Positions 40,786-49,713 of a stretch of DNA of 64,000 nucleotides are shown here, in pieces. Position numbers and translations under genes: made by a program. This stretch comes from Mycolicibacterium aromaticivorans JS19b1 = JCM 16368 (GTDB lineage: Bacteria > Actinomycetota > Actinomycetes > Mycobacteriales > Mycobacteriaceae). The notes beneath the pieces were generated by a model. It was not told where the DNA came from. It saw only the letters and a program-made list of their open reading frames with translations, and ran no database searches. Positions within the stretch are counted from its first letter, which is position 1, and each line of letters starts with the position of its first letter. The DNA lies in the NCBI RefSeq assembly GCF_000559085.1, contig NZ_JALN02000001.1:4588001-4652000 (forward strand), given 5' to 3'.

Positions 40786-40931
40786 TTGATCGGACGATAC
40801 CCCCCGGTAACGGCTGCAATCGATTCTCCCTCGGCCTTCGTGCCCGAGGTCACATCGCCGGCCAAGGTCCGCTGTGGTCACACTTGCCGAGAGCCGATTT
40901 CACCGTCGCGGCCAATTGTGCGGGATGGCTC

Positions 40932-40959
40932 TTGCGACGGTGTTTAGCTGCCCTACAAT
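40932..40959 (+). promoter_or_regulatory. Promoter giving a leaderless DUF732 mRNA
   Basis: TTGCGA (40932-40937), 16-nt spacer, TACAAT (40954-40959). The ATG begins 7 nt after the -10, where transcription would start, so the mRNA should lack a leader. Confidence 0.5.
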
Positions 40960-40966
40960 CTTGCCC

Positions 40967-41305
40967 ATGAACGTTACGAGGCTTGCCATGGTCGCCGCTG
41001 CGGCCGTCGCGGCGCCGATTGTGCTGGCCGCGCCGTCGCACGCCGACCCCGACACCGATTTTGCCAATCAGTTGCACACGTTCGGGATCTACGGGCCTCG
41101 TGACTACAACGCGTGGATCGGCAAGATCACCTGCAAGCGTCTGGCCACCGGCCTGGACAAGGACGCCTACGCCTCGGCGAAGTTCCTGGTGACCAACCTG
41201 CCGCTGGGGACCAACCAGGGCCAGGCTCTGCAGTTCCTCGGCGCTGCGATCGGCACCTACTGCCCGGACCAGGTCGGCGTTCTGCAGAGGGCGTCCGCCG
41301 GCTAG
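40967..41305 (+). CDS. DUF732 small secreted protein
   Basis: A 112-aa protein with a signal peptide (MVAAAAVAAPIVLAAPSHAD) and a short mature domain. It has HTFGIYGPRDYNAWIGKITCKRL and ends with a TYCPDQ cysteine, so two cysteines can form a disulfide as in mycobacterial DUF732 proteins. Function unknown. ATG 40967 is chosen because it starts the signal peptide and sits exactly at the predicted transcription start; longer frames are not supported. Confidence 0.85.
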   Translation: MNVTRLAMVAAAAVAAPIVLAAPSHADPDTDFANQLHTFGIYGPRDYNAWIGKITCKRLATGLDKDAYASAKFLVTNLPLGTNQGQALQFLGAAIGTYCPDQVGVLQRASAG

Positions 41306-41315
41306 CAGTCGCGCG

Positions 41316-41771
41316 ATGGCAGGCCCCGTCGACCGGGTCGTCGCACAGGACGTGCCCGGCGCACCCGACGCGGTGCGCGCCCACTACGTCGATCTGAACA
41401 ACGTCAAAGACGTGCACCCCCTGGTGGTATCGGTCGAAACGCTGTCGCACACGGTCACCGACGACGGCTACGTCCACGTCTATCGGGTTCGTGACCGCAT
41501 CCCGCTCGGCATCGCGACCCTTCCGATCACCTACACGGCCCGACTCGAGGTGCCCGAGTCCGGTCCGGTTCGCACCGAGGCCCGCCAGTTCCCGGCCGTT
41601 CGGCTGGACTCGGTGGTGTCCTTCGATCCGATACCCATCGGCACCCGGCTGACCGAACGCATCCGGTTCACCGCGCCGTGGCCGCTGCTCGGTATCACCG
41701 TGCGGCAGGCAGTTGACGCCCACGAGGAGATGCTGGCCGGCATTCGCCGCCACTTCGAGGCCTCGGGTTAG
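41316..41771 (+). CDS. SRPBCC-family protein
   Basis: A 151-aa protein with the polyketide-cyclase/START-like pattern: PDAVRAHYVDLNNVKDVHPLVV at the first helix, beta strands, and a C-terminal helix AVDAHEEMLAGIRRHFEA. It may bind a lipid or polyketide; nothing more specific is seen. It starts 10 nt after the DUF732 gene and is probably cotranscribed. Its stop interlocks with that of the convergent SDR gene (TTAG). Confidence 0.7.
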   Translation: MAGPVDRVVAQDVPGAPDAVRAHYVDLNNVKDVHPLVVSVETLSHTVTDDGYVHVYRVRDRIPLGIATLPITYTARLEVPESGPVRTEARQFPAVRLDSVVSFDPIPIGTRLTERIRFTAPWPLLGITVRQAVDAHEEMLAGIRRHFEASG

Positions 41772-42508
41772 CCCGCCGTCTTGCCGTTGTCGACGTTGTA
41801 GACCGCGCCGTGGATGGTCGTCGCATCGTCGCTCGCCAGGAACGCGATCACCTTCGCCACATCGGCGGGCGCCATCATCCCGCGGGGCGCGGCGATGCGC
41901 ATGATCAGATCCCAGTCCGCATCCTCGGGGGTCTTGAACTCGGTCACCTGAGGGGTGAGCATGCCGCCCGGGCAGATGACGTTCACCCGCAGCTGTTCTT
42001 TGGTGTATTCGATCGCCAAGGCCTTCGTCATTCCGACCAGCCCGTGCTTGGCTGCGCAGTAGGCGGCTGAATACACCTCACCCTCGATGCCGGCGATCGA
42101 GGCGACGTTGACGATGTTGCCGCCCACCTCCAGCAGCTTCGGCAGCGCCGCGCGGGTCAGATAGAACGGGCCGTTCAGGTTGACGGCGAGGTCGTAATCC
42201 CAGTCCTCGTCGGTGACCGACGTGGTGCGCCGCATCTGGTGAAAGCCCGCCGCGTTCACCAGCACGTCGAGCCTGCCGAAGCGGTCGACGCACTGCGCCA
42301 CCGCGTCCTGACAGGCCTGTGCGCTGGTGATGTCGACCGACGAATATGCGCCGCCGGGAACGGATTCGAACACCGTCGCCATCCGCTCGGCGTCGCGGGC
42401 GATGCCGAATACCGACGCTCCTCGCTCAGCGAATACCTGCGCCGTCGCGGCCCCGAGGCCCGACGACGCCCCGGTCACCAGAGCGACCTTCCCGTCCAGC
42501 TGTGTCAT
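41768..42508 (-). CDS. Short-chain dehydrogenase/reductase
   Basis: A 246-aa classical SDR: cofactor motif TGASSGLG near residue 14, catalytic Y-x-x-x-K in AYCAAKHG, NAAG, and a glycine-rich C-terminus. It probably oxidises or reduces a small alcohol or ketone with NAD(P); the substrate is unknown. It starts 15 nt after the Cys-X-X repeat gene and may be the last gene of that ABC transporter operon. Confidence 0.87.
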   Translation of the reverse strand: MTQLDGKVALVTGASSGLGAATAQVFAERGASVFGIARDAERMATVFESVPGGAYSSVDITSAQACQDAVAQCVDRFGRLDVLVNAAGFHQMRRTTSVTDEDWDYDLAVNLNGPFYLTRAALPKLLEVGGNIVNVASIAGIEGEVYSAAYCAAKHGLVGMTKALAIEYTKEQLRVNVICPGGMLTPQVTEFKTPEDADWDLIMRIAAPRGMMAPADVAKVIAFLASDDATTIHGAVYNVDNGKTAG

Positions 42509-42523
42509 AACCCGACCCTTCGC

Positions 42524-42937
42524 TCAAGCGTGTACGTCGCGAAGTCCCTTCGCGTTGCGTAGTCCCGAGCAGTTGTAGCACCCAACGCAGCCAACGCAGT
42601 CGGTGCATCTCACACAGCCGACGCAGGCGGTGCAACCACGGCATGCCACGCAGGCCAGGCACGCCACGCAGGTGCGCAGCCGCACCGAGAAAACAGAGAG
42701 CACGCTGCCGGCGATGAGCGCGCTACCGGAGGTGGCCACCGAGCCGACAACGAGGGCGCTCCCTGCGGTGGCGATGGATCCGACGACGGCGGCGCTGCCC
42801 GCGGTCGCCATCGAGGCGTTGATCGCCGCACTGCCCACGGTGGCGATGGACCCGGCGACGACCGCGCTGCTGATGGTGCTGACCGAGCCGGCCACGGTGG
42901 CCGCCTCGGAGGGTTCTGTGACGGCAAGTGTTTTCAC
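42524..42937 (-). CDS. Hexad-repeat and Cys-X-X-ladder protein, unknown function
   Basis: 137 aa with two repeat zones and no recognised family. Residues 17-82 form eleven six-residue repeats, mostly G-S-x-x-x-x (GSIATA, GSALVV, GSVATS, GSALIA), giving a 12-residue superperiod. Residues 90-125 are twelve consecutive Cys-X-X triplets (Cys 90, 93, 96 ... 123) without a break. The C-terminus then reads LRNAKGLRDVHA. The start is probably GTG 42937 (VKTLAVTEP). It lies 12 bp after the ABC ATPase gene and 15 bp before the SDR, so it is an operon member. A beta-solenoid with a cysteine ladder, a metal store, or a modified peptide are all conceivable. Confidence 0.72.
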   Translation of the reverse strand: MKTLAVTEPSEAATVAGSVSTISSAVVAGSIATVGSAAINASMATAGSAAVVGSIATAGSALVVGSVATSGSALIAGSVLSVFSVRLRTCVACLACVACRGCTACVGCVRCTDCVGCVGCYNCSGLRNAKGLRDVHA

Positions 42938-42949
42938 GCCGCGAGCATG

Positions 42950-44542
42950 TCAGCCCGCGCGCGGTCGTGCTGGCGGTACGGCCGCCAGCAGCGCCCGGGT
43001 GTACTCCTGCTCGGGCGCAGCGAGCAGGTCGGCGGCGGGTCGGTATTCGACGGTGGAGCCACCACGCAGCACCAGCACGTCGTGGCTCATCCGTTCCACG
43101 ACCGCCAGGTCGTGAGAGATGAAAAGGTAGGTCAGGCCGAGGTCGCGCTGCAGGTCGGCGAGCAGATCCAGCACCCGGGACTGGACCGAGACGTCGAGGG
43201 ATGCCGTCGCCTCGTCGAGGATGACCAGTTCCGGTTCGGCCGCGAGCGCCCGGGCGATACTGACCCGCTGCCGCTGGCCCCCGGATAGCTCATGCGGATA
43301 GCGCGACGCGAACTCTCCCGGTAGGCCGACCAGCTCCAGCAGTTCGGCCACCCGCTCGGCGCGGGCGTGTTTGCCGCGCCGAATGCCATGCACGGCAAGG
43401 GGTTCGGCGATCGCCGAGCCGATGCGGGCGCGTCCGTCGAGCGCCGCGAACGGGTCCTGCAGCACCAGGCTGATCCGGCGGCGGAGCGACTTCTCGTCGG
43501 TCCCGCGCACCCTGAGAATGTCTACTCCGTCCAGCGTCGCCGTGCCCGAGGTGGGGGTGACCAGTCCGGTCAACGCCCCGGCCACCGTCGACTTGCCGGA
43601 CCCGGATTCGCCGACCAGGCCCAGGGTGGTGCCGCGCCGGATCTGGAACGAGACGTCCTCGACGGCCGTGATCTCGCCGAATCCCACGTGGAGTTTGTCG
43701 ACGTCCAGCAGGACGGCGGCATCGGCGGGCGCCGGCGGCGGCCCACCGGCACCGATCACCGGTCGCGCGTCGAGCAGTTCACGGGTGTAGGCATGGCTTG
43801 GTGAGTCGAAGATGCCCAGGATCGGCGCCTGTTCCACCGACACCCCGTCCTGCAGCACCGCGACGGTATCGGCGACCTGCCCGACGAGGCCCAGATCGTG
43901 GCTGATCCATACCACCGCGGCGCCGAAATCGCGTTGCAAATCCTTGATCAGGGTGACGATCTGCGCCTGTGTAGTCACGTCCAGGGCGGTGGTTGGCTCG
44001 TCGGCGACCAGGAGTTCGGGGTCGCAGGCCAGCGCGATCGCCACCATGACTCGCTGCCGCTGACCGCCCGAGAGCTGATGCGGGTAACTGTCCAGGCGAC
44101 GGTCCGCCTCGGGAAGCCCGACGGCTTCCAGCAGCTCGAGCGCACGCTGCCGGGCGCTGCGCCGGGTCAGGTTCTTGTGTGCTTGAAGGGATTCGGTGAT
44201 CTGACGCTCCAGCGTCAGCAGCGGATTGAGTGACGTTCCGGGGTCCTGGAACACGAAGCCGATACGGCCGCCGTGCACGCTGCGCAGAACTCGAGGTTTC
44301 GCACCCACCAGCTGGGTCGCGTGCGAATCATCGCTGGCCGCAAGCTGACTCGAGCCGGTCGTAACCGCGCCCGGGGTGTCGAGCAAACCGGTGGCCGCCA
44401 GTGCGGTCATCGTTTTACCGGAGCCGGATTCGCCGACAATCCCCAACGTCTGCTCGGGCTCGACGTCGAATGAGATGCCCCGCACGATCTCCCGGCGGCC
44501 GAGTCGCACCCGCAGATCGCGCACACTGAGCACGGGAGTCAT
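42950..44542 (-). CDS. Oligopeptide-type ABC transporter, fused double ATPase
   Basis: A 530-aa protein joining DppD-like and DppF-like ATPases. Walker A motifs are GESGSGKTM and GESGSGKST; LSGGQRQR occurs twice, followed by VADEPTTALD and ILDEATASLD. It powers the import system with the two permeases and binding protein upstream. ATG 44542 overlaps the upstream permease stop (ATGA); the longer frame is not coding. The substrate may be peptides, nickel or other metal chelates. Confidence 0.92.
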   Translation of the reverse strand: MTPVLSVRDLRVRLGRREIVRGISFDVEPEQTLGIVGESGSGKTMTALAATGLLDTPGAVTTGSSQLAASDDSHATQLVGAKPRVLRSVHGGRIGFVFQDPGTSLNPLLTLERQITESLQAHKNLTRRSARQRALELLEAVGLPEADRRLDSYPHQLSGGQRQRVMVAIALACDPELLVADEPTTALDVTTQAQIVTLIKDLQRDFGAAVVWISHDLGLVGQVADTVAVLQDGVSVEQAPILGIFDSPSHAYTRELLDARPVIGAGGPPPAPADAAVLLDVDKLHVGFGEITAVEDVSFQIRRGTTLGLVGESGSGKSTVAGALTGLVTPTSGTATLDGVDILRVRGTDEKSLRRRISLVLQDPFAALDGRARIGSAIAEPLAVHGIRRGKHARAERVAELLELVGLPGEFASRYPHELSGGQRQRVSIARALAAEPELVILDEATASLDVSVQSRVLDLLADLQRDLGLTYLFISHDLAVVERMSHDVLVLRGGSTVEYRPAADLLAAPEQEYTRALLAAVPPARPRAG

Positions 44543-45396
44543 GAGCCCCGCCCGGCTTCGGTTGACGTGCGCTGCTTGGGATCCAGGACATCGCGGAGCC
44601 CGTCGCCCAGCAGGTTGAACGCCAGCACGATCACGAAGATCGCCGCGCCGGGGAACACCGCCACCCACCATGCCAGCGTGACGAACCCCTGCGAGTCGAA
44701 GATCATCCGGCCCAGGCATGGCTGCGGCGGTTGCAGTCCGAGCCCGAGAAACGACAGGGCAGCCTCGGAGAGGATCGCGAACGCCAGCGACAGCGACGTC
44801 TGCACGATCAGCGGCCCGGCGATGTTGGGAAGTATGTGGCGAGCCAGGATGTAGCGGTGCGGGCTGCCCATCGAACGTGACACCGCCACATACGGTTCGA
44901 CTCGCACGCCCAGGGTGCTGGCCCGGGCAACCCGGGCGAAGATCGGCGTATAGACAACGCCGATGGCCAGCACGGTCGTGGTCAGCCCCGGACCGAGGAC
45001 GGCGACGATGGCCAAGGCCAGCAACAGAACCGGGAACGCGAACATCACGTCGACGCATCTCATCAACACCGTGTCCGCCCAGCCGCCCCGGTAGCCGGCG
45101 AGCAAGCCGACACCCACGCCGACGACGAGAGCGAATGCGACGCTGACGACCGCGACCTCCAGTGACGCCCGGGTCGCGACCAGCACCCGGGAGGCGATGT
45201 CGCGGCCGAGTTCGTCGGTGCCGAACCAGTGTGCGCCGCCAGGAGCCTGCAGAGCATTCGGCACATCGACATCGTTGACACCCGACGGAGCAAGCCACGG
45301 TGCACCGAGTGCCGCGACCATGATGGCCAGCAGCAGTATCGCACTGACCAAGGCAACCGGATTGCCAAGCAGCAAGCGCCAATTCGATACTCTCAT
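44539..45396 (-). CDS. Peptide/nickel-type ABC permease (DppC-like)
   Basis: A 285-aa membrane protein: HWFGTDELGRDIASRVLVATR near the N-terminus, the DppC hallmark, and an EAA loop AVSRSMGSPHRYILARHILPN. ATG 45396 overlaps the upstream permease stop. It forms the pore with the neighbouring DppB-like permease. Confidence 0.92.
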   Translation of the reverse strand: MRVSNWRLLLGNPVALVSAILLLAIMVAALGAPWLAPSGVNDVDVPNALQAPGGAHWFGTDELGRDIASRVLVATRASLEVAVVSVAFALVVGVGVGLLAGYRGGWADTVLMRCVDVMFAFPVLLLALAIVAVLGPGLTTTVLAIGVVYTPIFARVARASTLGVRVEPYVAVSRSMGSPHRYILARHILPNIAGPLIVQTSLSLAFAILSEAALSFLGLGLQPPQPCLGRMIFDSQGFVTLAWWVAVFPGAAIFVIVLAFNLLGDGLRDVLDPKQRTSTEAGRGS

Positions 45397-46337
45397 GACA
45401 GCCGGATCCGTGGATCGACCACCGCGTACAGCACGTCGACGATCAGGTTGATCAGCAGGAACAGCGCGGCGATCAGCAGCACCGCACCCTGGATCACCGG
45501 ATAGTCGCGGGCGGCTACCGCGTTGAAGGTCAGCCGCCCCAACCCCGGCCACGCGAAGACCACCTCGACGACGATCACCCCGCCGAGGATGGTCGCCAGC
45601 TGGATACCGGTGATGGTCAGCACCGGAACCAGCGCGTTGCGCACGATGTGCCGTGACGTGATCACCATAGGTGCAAGTCCCTTGGACCGGGCGGTGCGCA
45701 CGTAGCCGGCCTCGGCGACTTCCAGCACCGCGGACCGGACATATCGGGTCATGATCGCTCCGGCCACCAATCCGACCGTGAGGCCGGGCAATACGATGTG
45801 TCGCAGCCACCCGCCAGGGTCCTGCAACAGCGGCCGGTACCCGGATGTGGGCAACCAGCCCAGTGTCGAGGCGAATAGGCCGATCAGCAGGATCGCCATC
45901 CAGAAGTCTGGGATCGAGACACCGAATTGGCTTGCCACGCGGACGATTCCGTCACCTGGTCGGCCGCGGTGCAGAGCCGAATAGATGCCCGCGGGCAGCG
46001 CGATCAGGAGAGCGATCACGATGCCGACCAGCGCAAGGGACATTGTGGCGGGCAGCCGCTCGAGCAGTGTTGCGGTCACCGGTTCGCCGTTGCGGAAGCT
46101 GACCCCGAGATCACCTGTCAGCGCCGCGCCGGCGTAGGAGAAGAACTGTGCGACCAGCGGGCGATCGAGACCGCTGGCCGACCGCAGGGCTTGGTAGGCC
46201 TCCGGTGTGTACCGGGTGCCCAATGCGATGCGCACCGGGTCGCCGGGCACCAGGTGCAGCAGCGCGAACACCACGACAAGCACACCGAACATCACCACAG
46301 CCGAATACAGCAGCCGGCGCAGAAGGAACGCGATCAC
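45393..46337 (-). CDS. Peptide/nickel-type ABC permease (DppB-like)
   Basis: A 314-aa permease of the DppB type: LLRRLLYSAVVMFGVLVVVFALLHLVPGDPV at its N-terminus (described by its HLVPGDP motif) and the EAA loop YVRTARSKGLAPMVITSRHIVRNA. Start GTG 46337 overlaps the binding-protein stop. It has six helices. Confidence 0.92.
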   Translation of the reverse strand: MIAFLLRRLLYSAVVMFGVLVVVFALLHLVPGDPVRIALGTRYTPEAYQALRSASGLDRPLVAQFFSYAGAALTGDLGVSFRNGEPVTATLLERLPATMSLALVGIVIALLIALPAGIYSALHRGRPGDGIVRVASQFGVSIPDFWMAILLIGLFASTLGWLPTSGYRPLLQDPGGWLRHIVLPGLTVGLVAGAIMTRYVRSAVLEVAEAGYVRTARSKGLAPMVITSRHIVRNALVPVLTITGIQLATILGGVIVVEVVFAWPGLGRLTFNAVAARDYPVIQGAVLLIAALFLLINLIVDVLYAVVDPRIRLS

Positions 46338-47860
46338 GCCGCACCACCTCTCGTCAGGTGGGCTGAGCGAAACCTCACGGCCCCGTCGCGTCGGGCGTCA
46401 TATCCGGCCAGGCTGGTCGACCACGCCTGAATGACCGAGGGGTTGTAGAGGTAGATATAACTGGCCTTGTCGGCGATGATCGTCGCGGCCCGGGCGTACT
46501 CGTCGTGGCGACGCGCACGGTCGGTCTCCTCGCGCGCGGCGTCCAGCAGTCGGTCGACAACCGGGTCGGAGAATTTCTGCGCGTTGCTCGAGCCGCCGGT
46601 GTGGTGCTGGGCGTAGTAGAAGTCGTCGGGATCGATGTTGCCGAGCCACCCCATCATCAGCATGTCGAAGTGGCCGCTGTTCTGTTCGTCGAGCCAGGTC
46701 GCGAAGTCGACGGTGCGAATGCTGACGTCGATGCCTATCCCGGCAAGGTTGTCGGCGATGATCTGCGCCGCGGTGACCGTCTCCGGGTACTCGCTGGTCA
46801 CCAGCATGTCCAACTTCTGGTTGCCGACCCCGGCCTGCCGGAGAAGATCGCGGGCGCGGCCCTCGTCGTGGCGGTAGCGGTCGTACGGGGTGTACCACGG
46901 GTTACCTTGGGGAATAGCAAGCTGATTCGCGGTCGCGGTCCCGTAGCTGGTGGCTTGCACGATCGACGCCCGGTCGATGCCGTAGGCGATGGCTTGCCGT
47001 ACCCGTTCGTCATTCCACGGTGCGCGTGCCTCGTTGAGCGCCAGGTACCAGTAGTCGTTGGACGGGGTGACGGCCAGGTGGATCGAGTCGTCGCCCTTCA
47101 ACTGCTCGACACGCTGCGGCGGAATGGCGTCGGTCCAGTCGATCTCACCGGCTTGGAGTGCCGATAACGCCGTCGACGGTTCGGAGATGAACCGGAACGT
47201 CACACCCGGAACTTTCGGGGCGCCTCCCCAGTAGCTTTTGTTCGCGGTCAGGGTGATCGAGTCGCCGCTCTTGCGTCCGGTGAAGGCGAACGGTCCGGTG
47301 CCCACCGGATGCGTTGCGATCTGGCCGCTTTCGACGTTGCGACGCTGCACGATCGCCATCCCTTTGAAGCCGCCGAGATTCGTCAGCAGGTTCGGGGTGG
47401 GGTGTCGTACGTCGATGACGACGGTCTGCGGATCCGGTGCGCGCACGTCGCGAACGGCGCTGAGTTTGTCGACGTTGGCGAGTTTCCCGTCGATGATCCG
47501 CCGGTAGGAGTAGACGACGTCGGTGGCACTGAACGGCGAGCCGTCGTGCCAGCTCACTCCCGGGCGGAGGTGAAAGGTCCAGGTGAGTTGGTCGGGGGAG
47601 ACCTGCCAGGATTCCGCGAGCGCCGGTCGCATCTCGAGGTTCTCGTCGGGCTCGACGAGGGTGTCGAACACGTTCTCCAGCACCTCGAAGGAGAAGTACG
47701 CGGTGCTGCGCTGGGGGTCGAGCTGGTCTGGCTCGCCGGCGATCGCCGCGGTGATGTTGCCCGCCGACGCTCCGCCCAGATCAACCCGCGAACCCGTCGA
47801 ACACGCCGCCAGCAGCCCGATCATTACGAGGGCAGCGGTCAGCACCGCTGGTCTTCTCAT
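46334..47860 (-). CDS. Family 5 extracellular solute-binding lipoprotein
   Basis: A 508-aa binding protein with signal peptide and lipobox LLAAC. The SBP_bac_5 features WTFHLRPGVSWHDGSPFSATDVVYSY, VRQAIAYGIDRASI and a C-terminal LYNPSVI region are clear. It should capture peptides or a metal complex for the permeases downstream in the operon. First gene; ATG 47860. Confidence 0.92.
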   Translation of the reverse strand: MRRPAVLTAALVMIGLLAACSTGSRVDLGGASAGNITAAIAGEPDQLDPQRSTAYFSFEVLENVFDTLVEPDENLEMRPALAESWQVSPDQLTWTFHLRPGVSWHDGSPFSATDVVYSYRRIIDGKLANVDKLSAVRDVRAPDPQTVVIDVRHPTPNLLTNLGGFKGMAIVQRRNVESGQIATHPVGTGPFAFTGRKSGDSITLTANKSYWGGAPKVPGVTFRFISEPSTALSALQAGEIDWTDAIPPQRVEQLKGDDSIHLAVTPSNDYWYLALNEARAPWNDERVRQAIAYGIDRASIVQATSYGTATANQLAIPQGNPWYTPYDRYRHDEGRARDLLRQAGVGNQKLDMLVTSEYPETVTAAQIIADNLAGIGIDVSIRTVDFATWLDEQNSGHFDMLMMGWLGNIDPDDFYYAQHHTGGSSNAQKFSDPVVDRLLDAAREETDRARRHDEYARAATIIADKASYIYLYNPSVIQAWSTSLAGYDARRDGAVRFRSAHLTRGGAA

Positions 47861-48187
47861 GATGGGTGCGAGTTTCCCGAACCATTGATGGGTAAACGCC
47901 GTCGCTGCGATAATCGACCGGGGTGGGGAACCGTAACCGGATTACCCCGGCCACCTGGACTTTCTCGCCGACGTGCGTGCCGGTCTGCCCGGGCGGGACC
48001 CGCCGCCGGAGACCCGGCAGGAAAATTACGCGTGCGTGACAAACGCCCGCGACCGCAGCGAGGAGCCCGTTACTCGCATTGAATGGAGGCCAGACCGAAG
48101 CCAGTTGATTGCATGTGCATCCGGCGGGGTATCGCTTGGGGGCTCGGCCGGGGCGAACCCAGCCCTCGGCGTGGAGAGGAGCGTTTG
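47861..48187. other. 327-bp divergent intergenic region, ABC operon / carotenoid operon
   Basis: No gene is seen. It contains the SigF-like promoter of crtI at 48104-48132 and a GGAGAGGAG ribosome-binding site before the crtI ATG. No clear promoter for the leftward ABC operon was identified. Confidence 0.5.
48104..48132 (+). promoter_or_regulatory. SigF-type promoter of the carotenoid operon
   Basis: GTTGAT (48104-48109), 17-nt spacer, perfect GGGTAT (48127-48132), about 55 nt before the crtI ATG. Carotenoid synthesis under SigF is established in M. smegmatis. Confidence 0.55.
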
Positions 48188-49711
48188 ATGCGTACCGTCC
48201 CGGGCGCCACTGATCATGTCGTGGTCGTGGGTGCGGGCCTGTCAGGGCTGTCGGCTGCTATGCAATTGGCCGGTCGCGGGCGATCGGTCACCGTCGTCGA
48301 GCGTTACCGGTTCCCCGGCGGTCGGATGGGGCAGGCCGACATCGCCGGCTACCGCATCGACACCGGGCCGACCGTGCTGACGATGCCGGACATCATCGAG
48401 GACGCGTTCGCCGCCGTCGGTGCATCGATGACCGACCATCTGGACCTCGTGCAGGTCGCCCCCGCCTACCGGGCCACCTTCGCCGATGGCCGCTCGCTGG
48501 ACGTGCACCCCGACGCCGCAGCGATGGCGGCCGCCATCGAGGAGTTCGCCGGCCCGGATCAGGCCGCCGGCTACCAACGCCTCCGTGCCTGGCTCACCGA
48601 GCTCTACCGGTTGGAGTTCGACGGCTTCATCGCGTCCAACTTCTCCTCCCCGCTGTCGCTGCTGACCCCGCAGTTGGCCCGGCTGGCCGCGATCGGCGGA
48701 TTCCGCGGCTGGGAACGCATGGTCGGCCGGTTCATCACCGACGAGCGCGTCCAGCGGCTGTTCACCTTCCAGGCGCTCTACGCCGGTGTCCCGCCGCAGC
48801 AGGCGCTGGCCGCCTATGCGGTGATCGCGTACATGGATACCGTTGCGGGCGTGCACTTCCCGCGTGGTGGCATGCGTGCGGTTCCCGAGGCGATGGCCGC
48901 CGCGGCCGAAGCGGCCGGTGTGCAGTTCCGTTACGGGTCGACCGTGGACGCGCTCGAACGCAGCGGCTCACGAGTGACTGCGGTGCGTACCGGCGACGGT
49001 GAGCGGATCGCTTGTGACGCCGTGGTACTCACCACCGAGCTACCGCTGACCTATCAGCTTCTCGGCCGTAGACCGCGGCGTCCGATCAAGGTGCGGCCCG
49101 CGCCGTCCGCAGTCGTCGTGCACGTCGGAGTGCCTGCGGTCGGTGAGCGCCTGCTGCACCACAACATCAGCTTCGGGCATCAATGGTCTCGCACGTTCGA
49201 CGAGATCATCCGGGATGGCGCTCTGATGAGCGACCCGTCGCTGCTGGTGACCAGGCCCACCGCGGGCGACCCGAGTCTCGCGCCGCCCGGTCGTGATCTG
49301 CTCTATGTTCTGGCCCCCGCGCCGAATCTCCAAGTGGGCAAGGTTGATTGGGCTTCGGCCGGGGACAGCTACGCGCGCCAGGTGGTGGCCACCGCCGCCG
49401 ACCGGTTGATGCCCGGGCTCGCCGACGATGCCGAGATCCTGGACGTCGTCACCCCCGCCGACTGGGCCGCGCAGGGCATGGCCGCCGGCTCGCCGTTCGC
49501 GCTGGCACACACCTTCGCCCAGACCGGACCGTTCCGGCCGGCCAACATGGTCCGCGGCATCGACAACGCCGTGCTGGCCGGCGGGTCGACCGTGCCCGGT
49601 GTCGGCATCCCCACCGCGATGATCTCCGGGCGGCTGGCCGCCGACCGCGTCACCGGGGCCGTCGACGACCCGTCCGCCAAACGCACCATCGTCGGGTCGG
49701 GAAGCAGGTAG
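48188..49711 (+). CDS. crtI: Phytoene desaturase CrtI
   Basis: A 507-aa FAD enzyme with the N-terminal dinucleotide fold VVVGAGLSGLSAAMQL, ERYRFPGGRMGQ and a C-terminal GGSTVPGVGIPTAMISGR, the bacterial CrtI signature. It desaturates phytoene toward lycopene. ATG 48188 follows GGAGAGGAG and begins the conserved part; the longer frame from 48083 has no such site. First gene of a six-gene carotenoid operon with crtB 2 nt downstream. Confidence 0.92.
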   Translation: MRTVPGATDHVVVVGAGLSGLSAAMQLAGRGRSVTVVERYRFPGGRMGQADIAGYRIDTGPTVLTMPDIIEDAFAAVGASMTDHLDLVQVAPAYRATFADGRSLDVHPDAAAMAAAIEEFAGPDQAAGYQRLRAWLTELYRLEFDGFIASNFSSPLSLLTPQLARLAAIGGFRGWERMVGRFITDERVQRLFTFQALYAGVPPQQALAAYAVIAYMDTVAGVHFPRGGMRAVPEAMAAAAEAAGVQFRYGSTVDALERSGSRVTAVRTGDGERIACDAVVLTTELPLTYQLLGRRPRRPIKVRPAPSAVVVHVGVPAVGERLLHHNISFGHQWSRTFDEIIRDGALMSDPSLLVTRPTAGDPSLAPPGRDLLYVLAPAPNLQVGKVDWASAGDSYARQVVATAADRLMPGLADDAEILDVVTPADWAAQGMAAGSPFALAHTFAQTGPFRPANMVRGIDNAVLAGGSTVPGVGIPTAMISGRLAADRVTGAVDDPSAKRTIVGSGSR

Positions 49712-49713
49712 CG

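Larger units (their letters stand above)
40633..40966. other. Divergent intergenic region mmpS / DUF732 gene with twin direct repeats
   Basis: No gene is seen. Two copies of TTAGCT(G/C)ACTTAA lie at 40751-40763 and 40773-40785, 22 bp apart (two helical turns). They are embedded in an AT-rich stretch unlike the GC-rich surroundings and upstream of mmpS. A leaderless promoter for the DUF732 gene lies at the right end. Confidence 0.6.

Noticed and set aside
42603-43115. 170-aa plus frame opposite the Cys-X-X gene
   Set aside because: Proline/alanine/threonine shadow; the minus strand has the ordered hexads and triplets and fits the operon.
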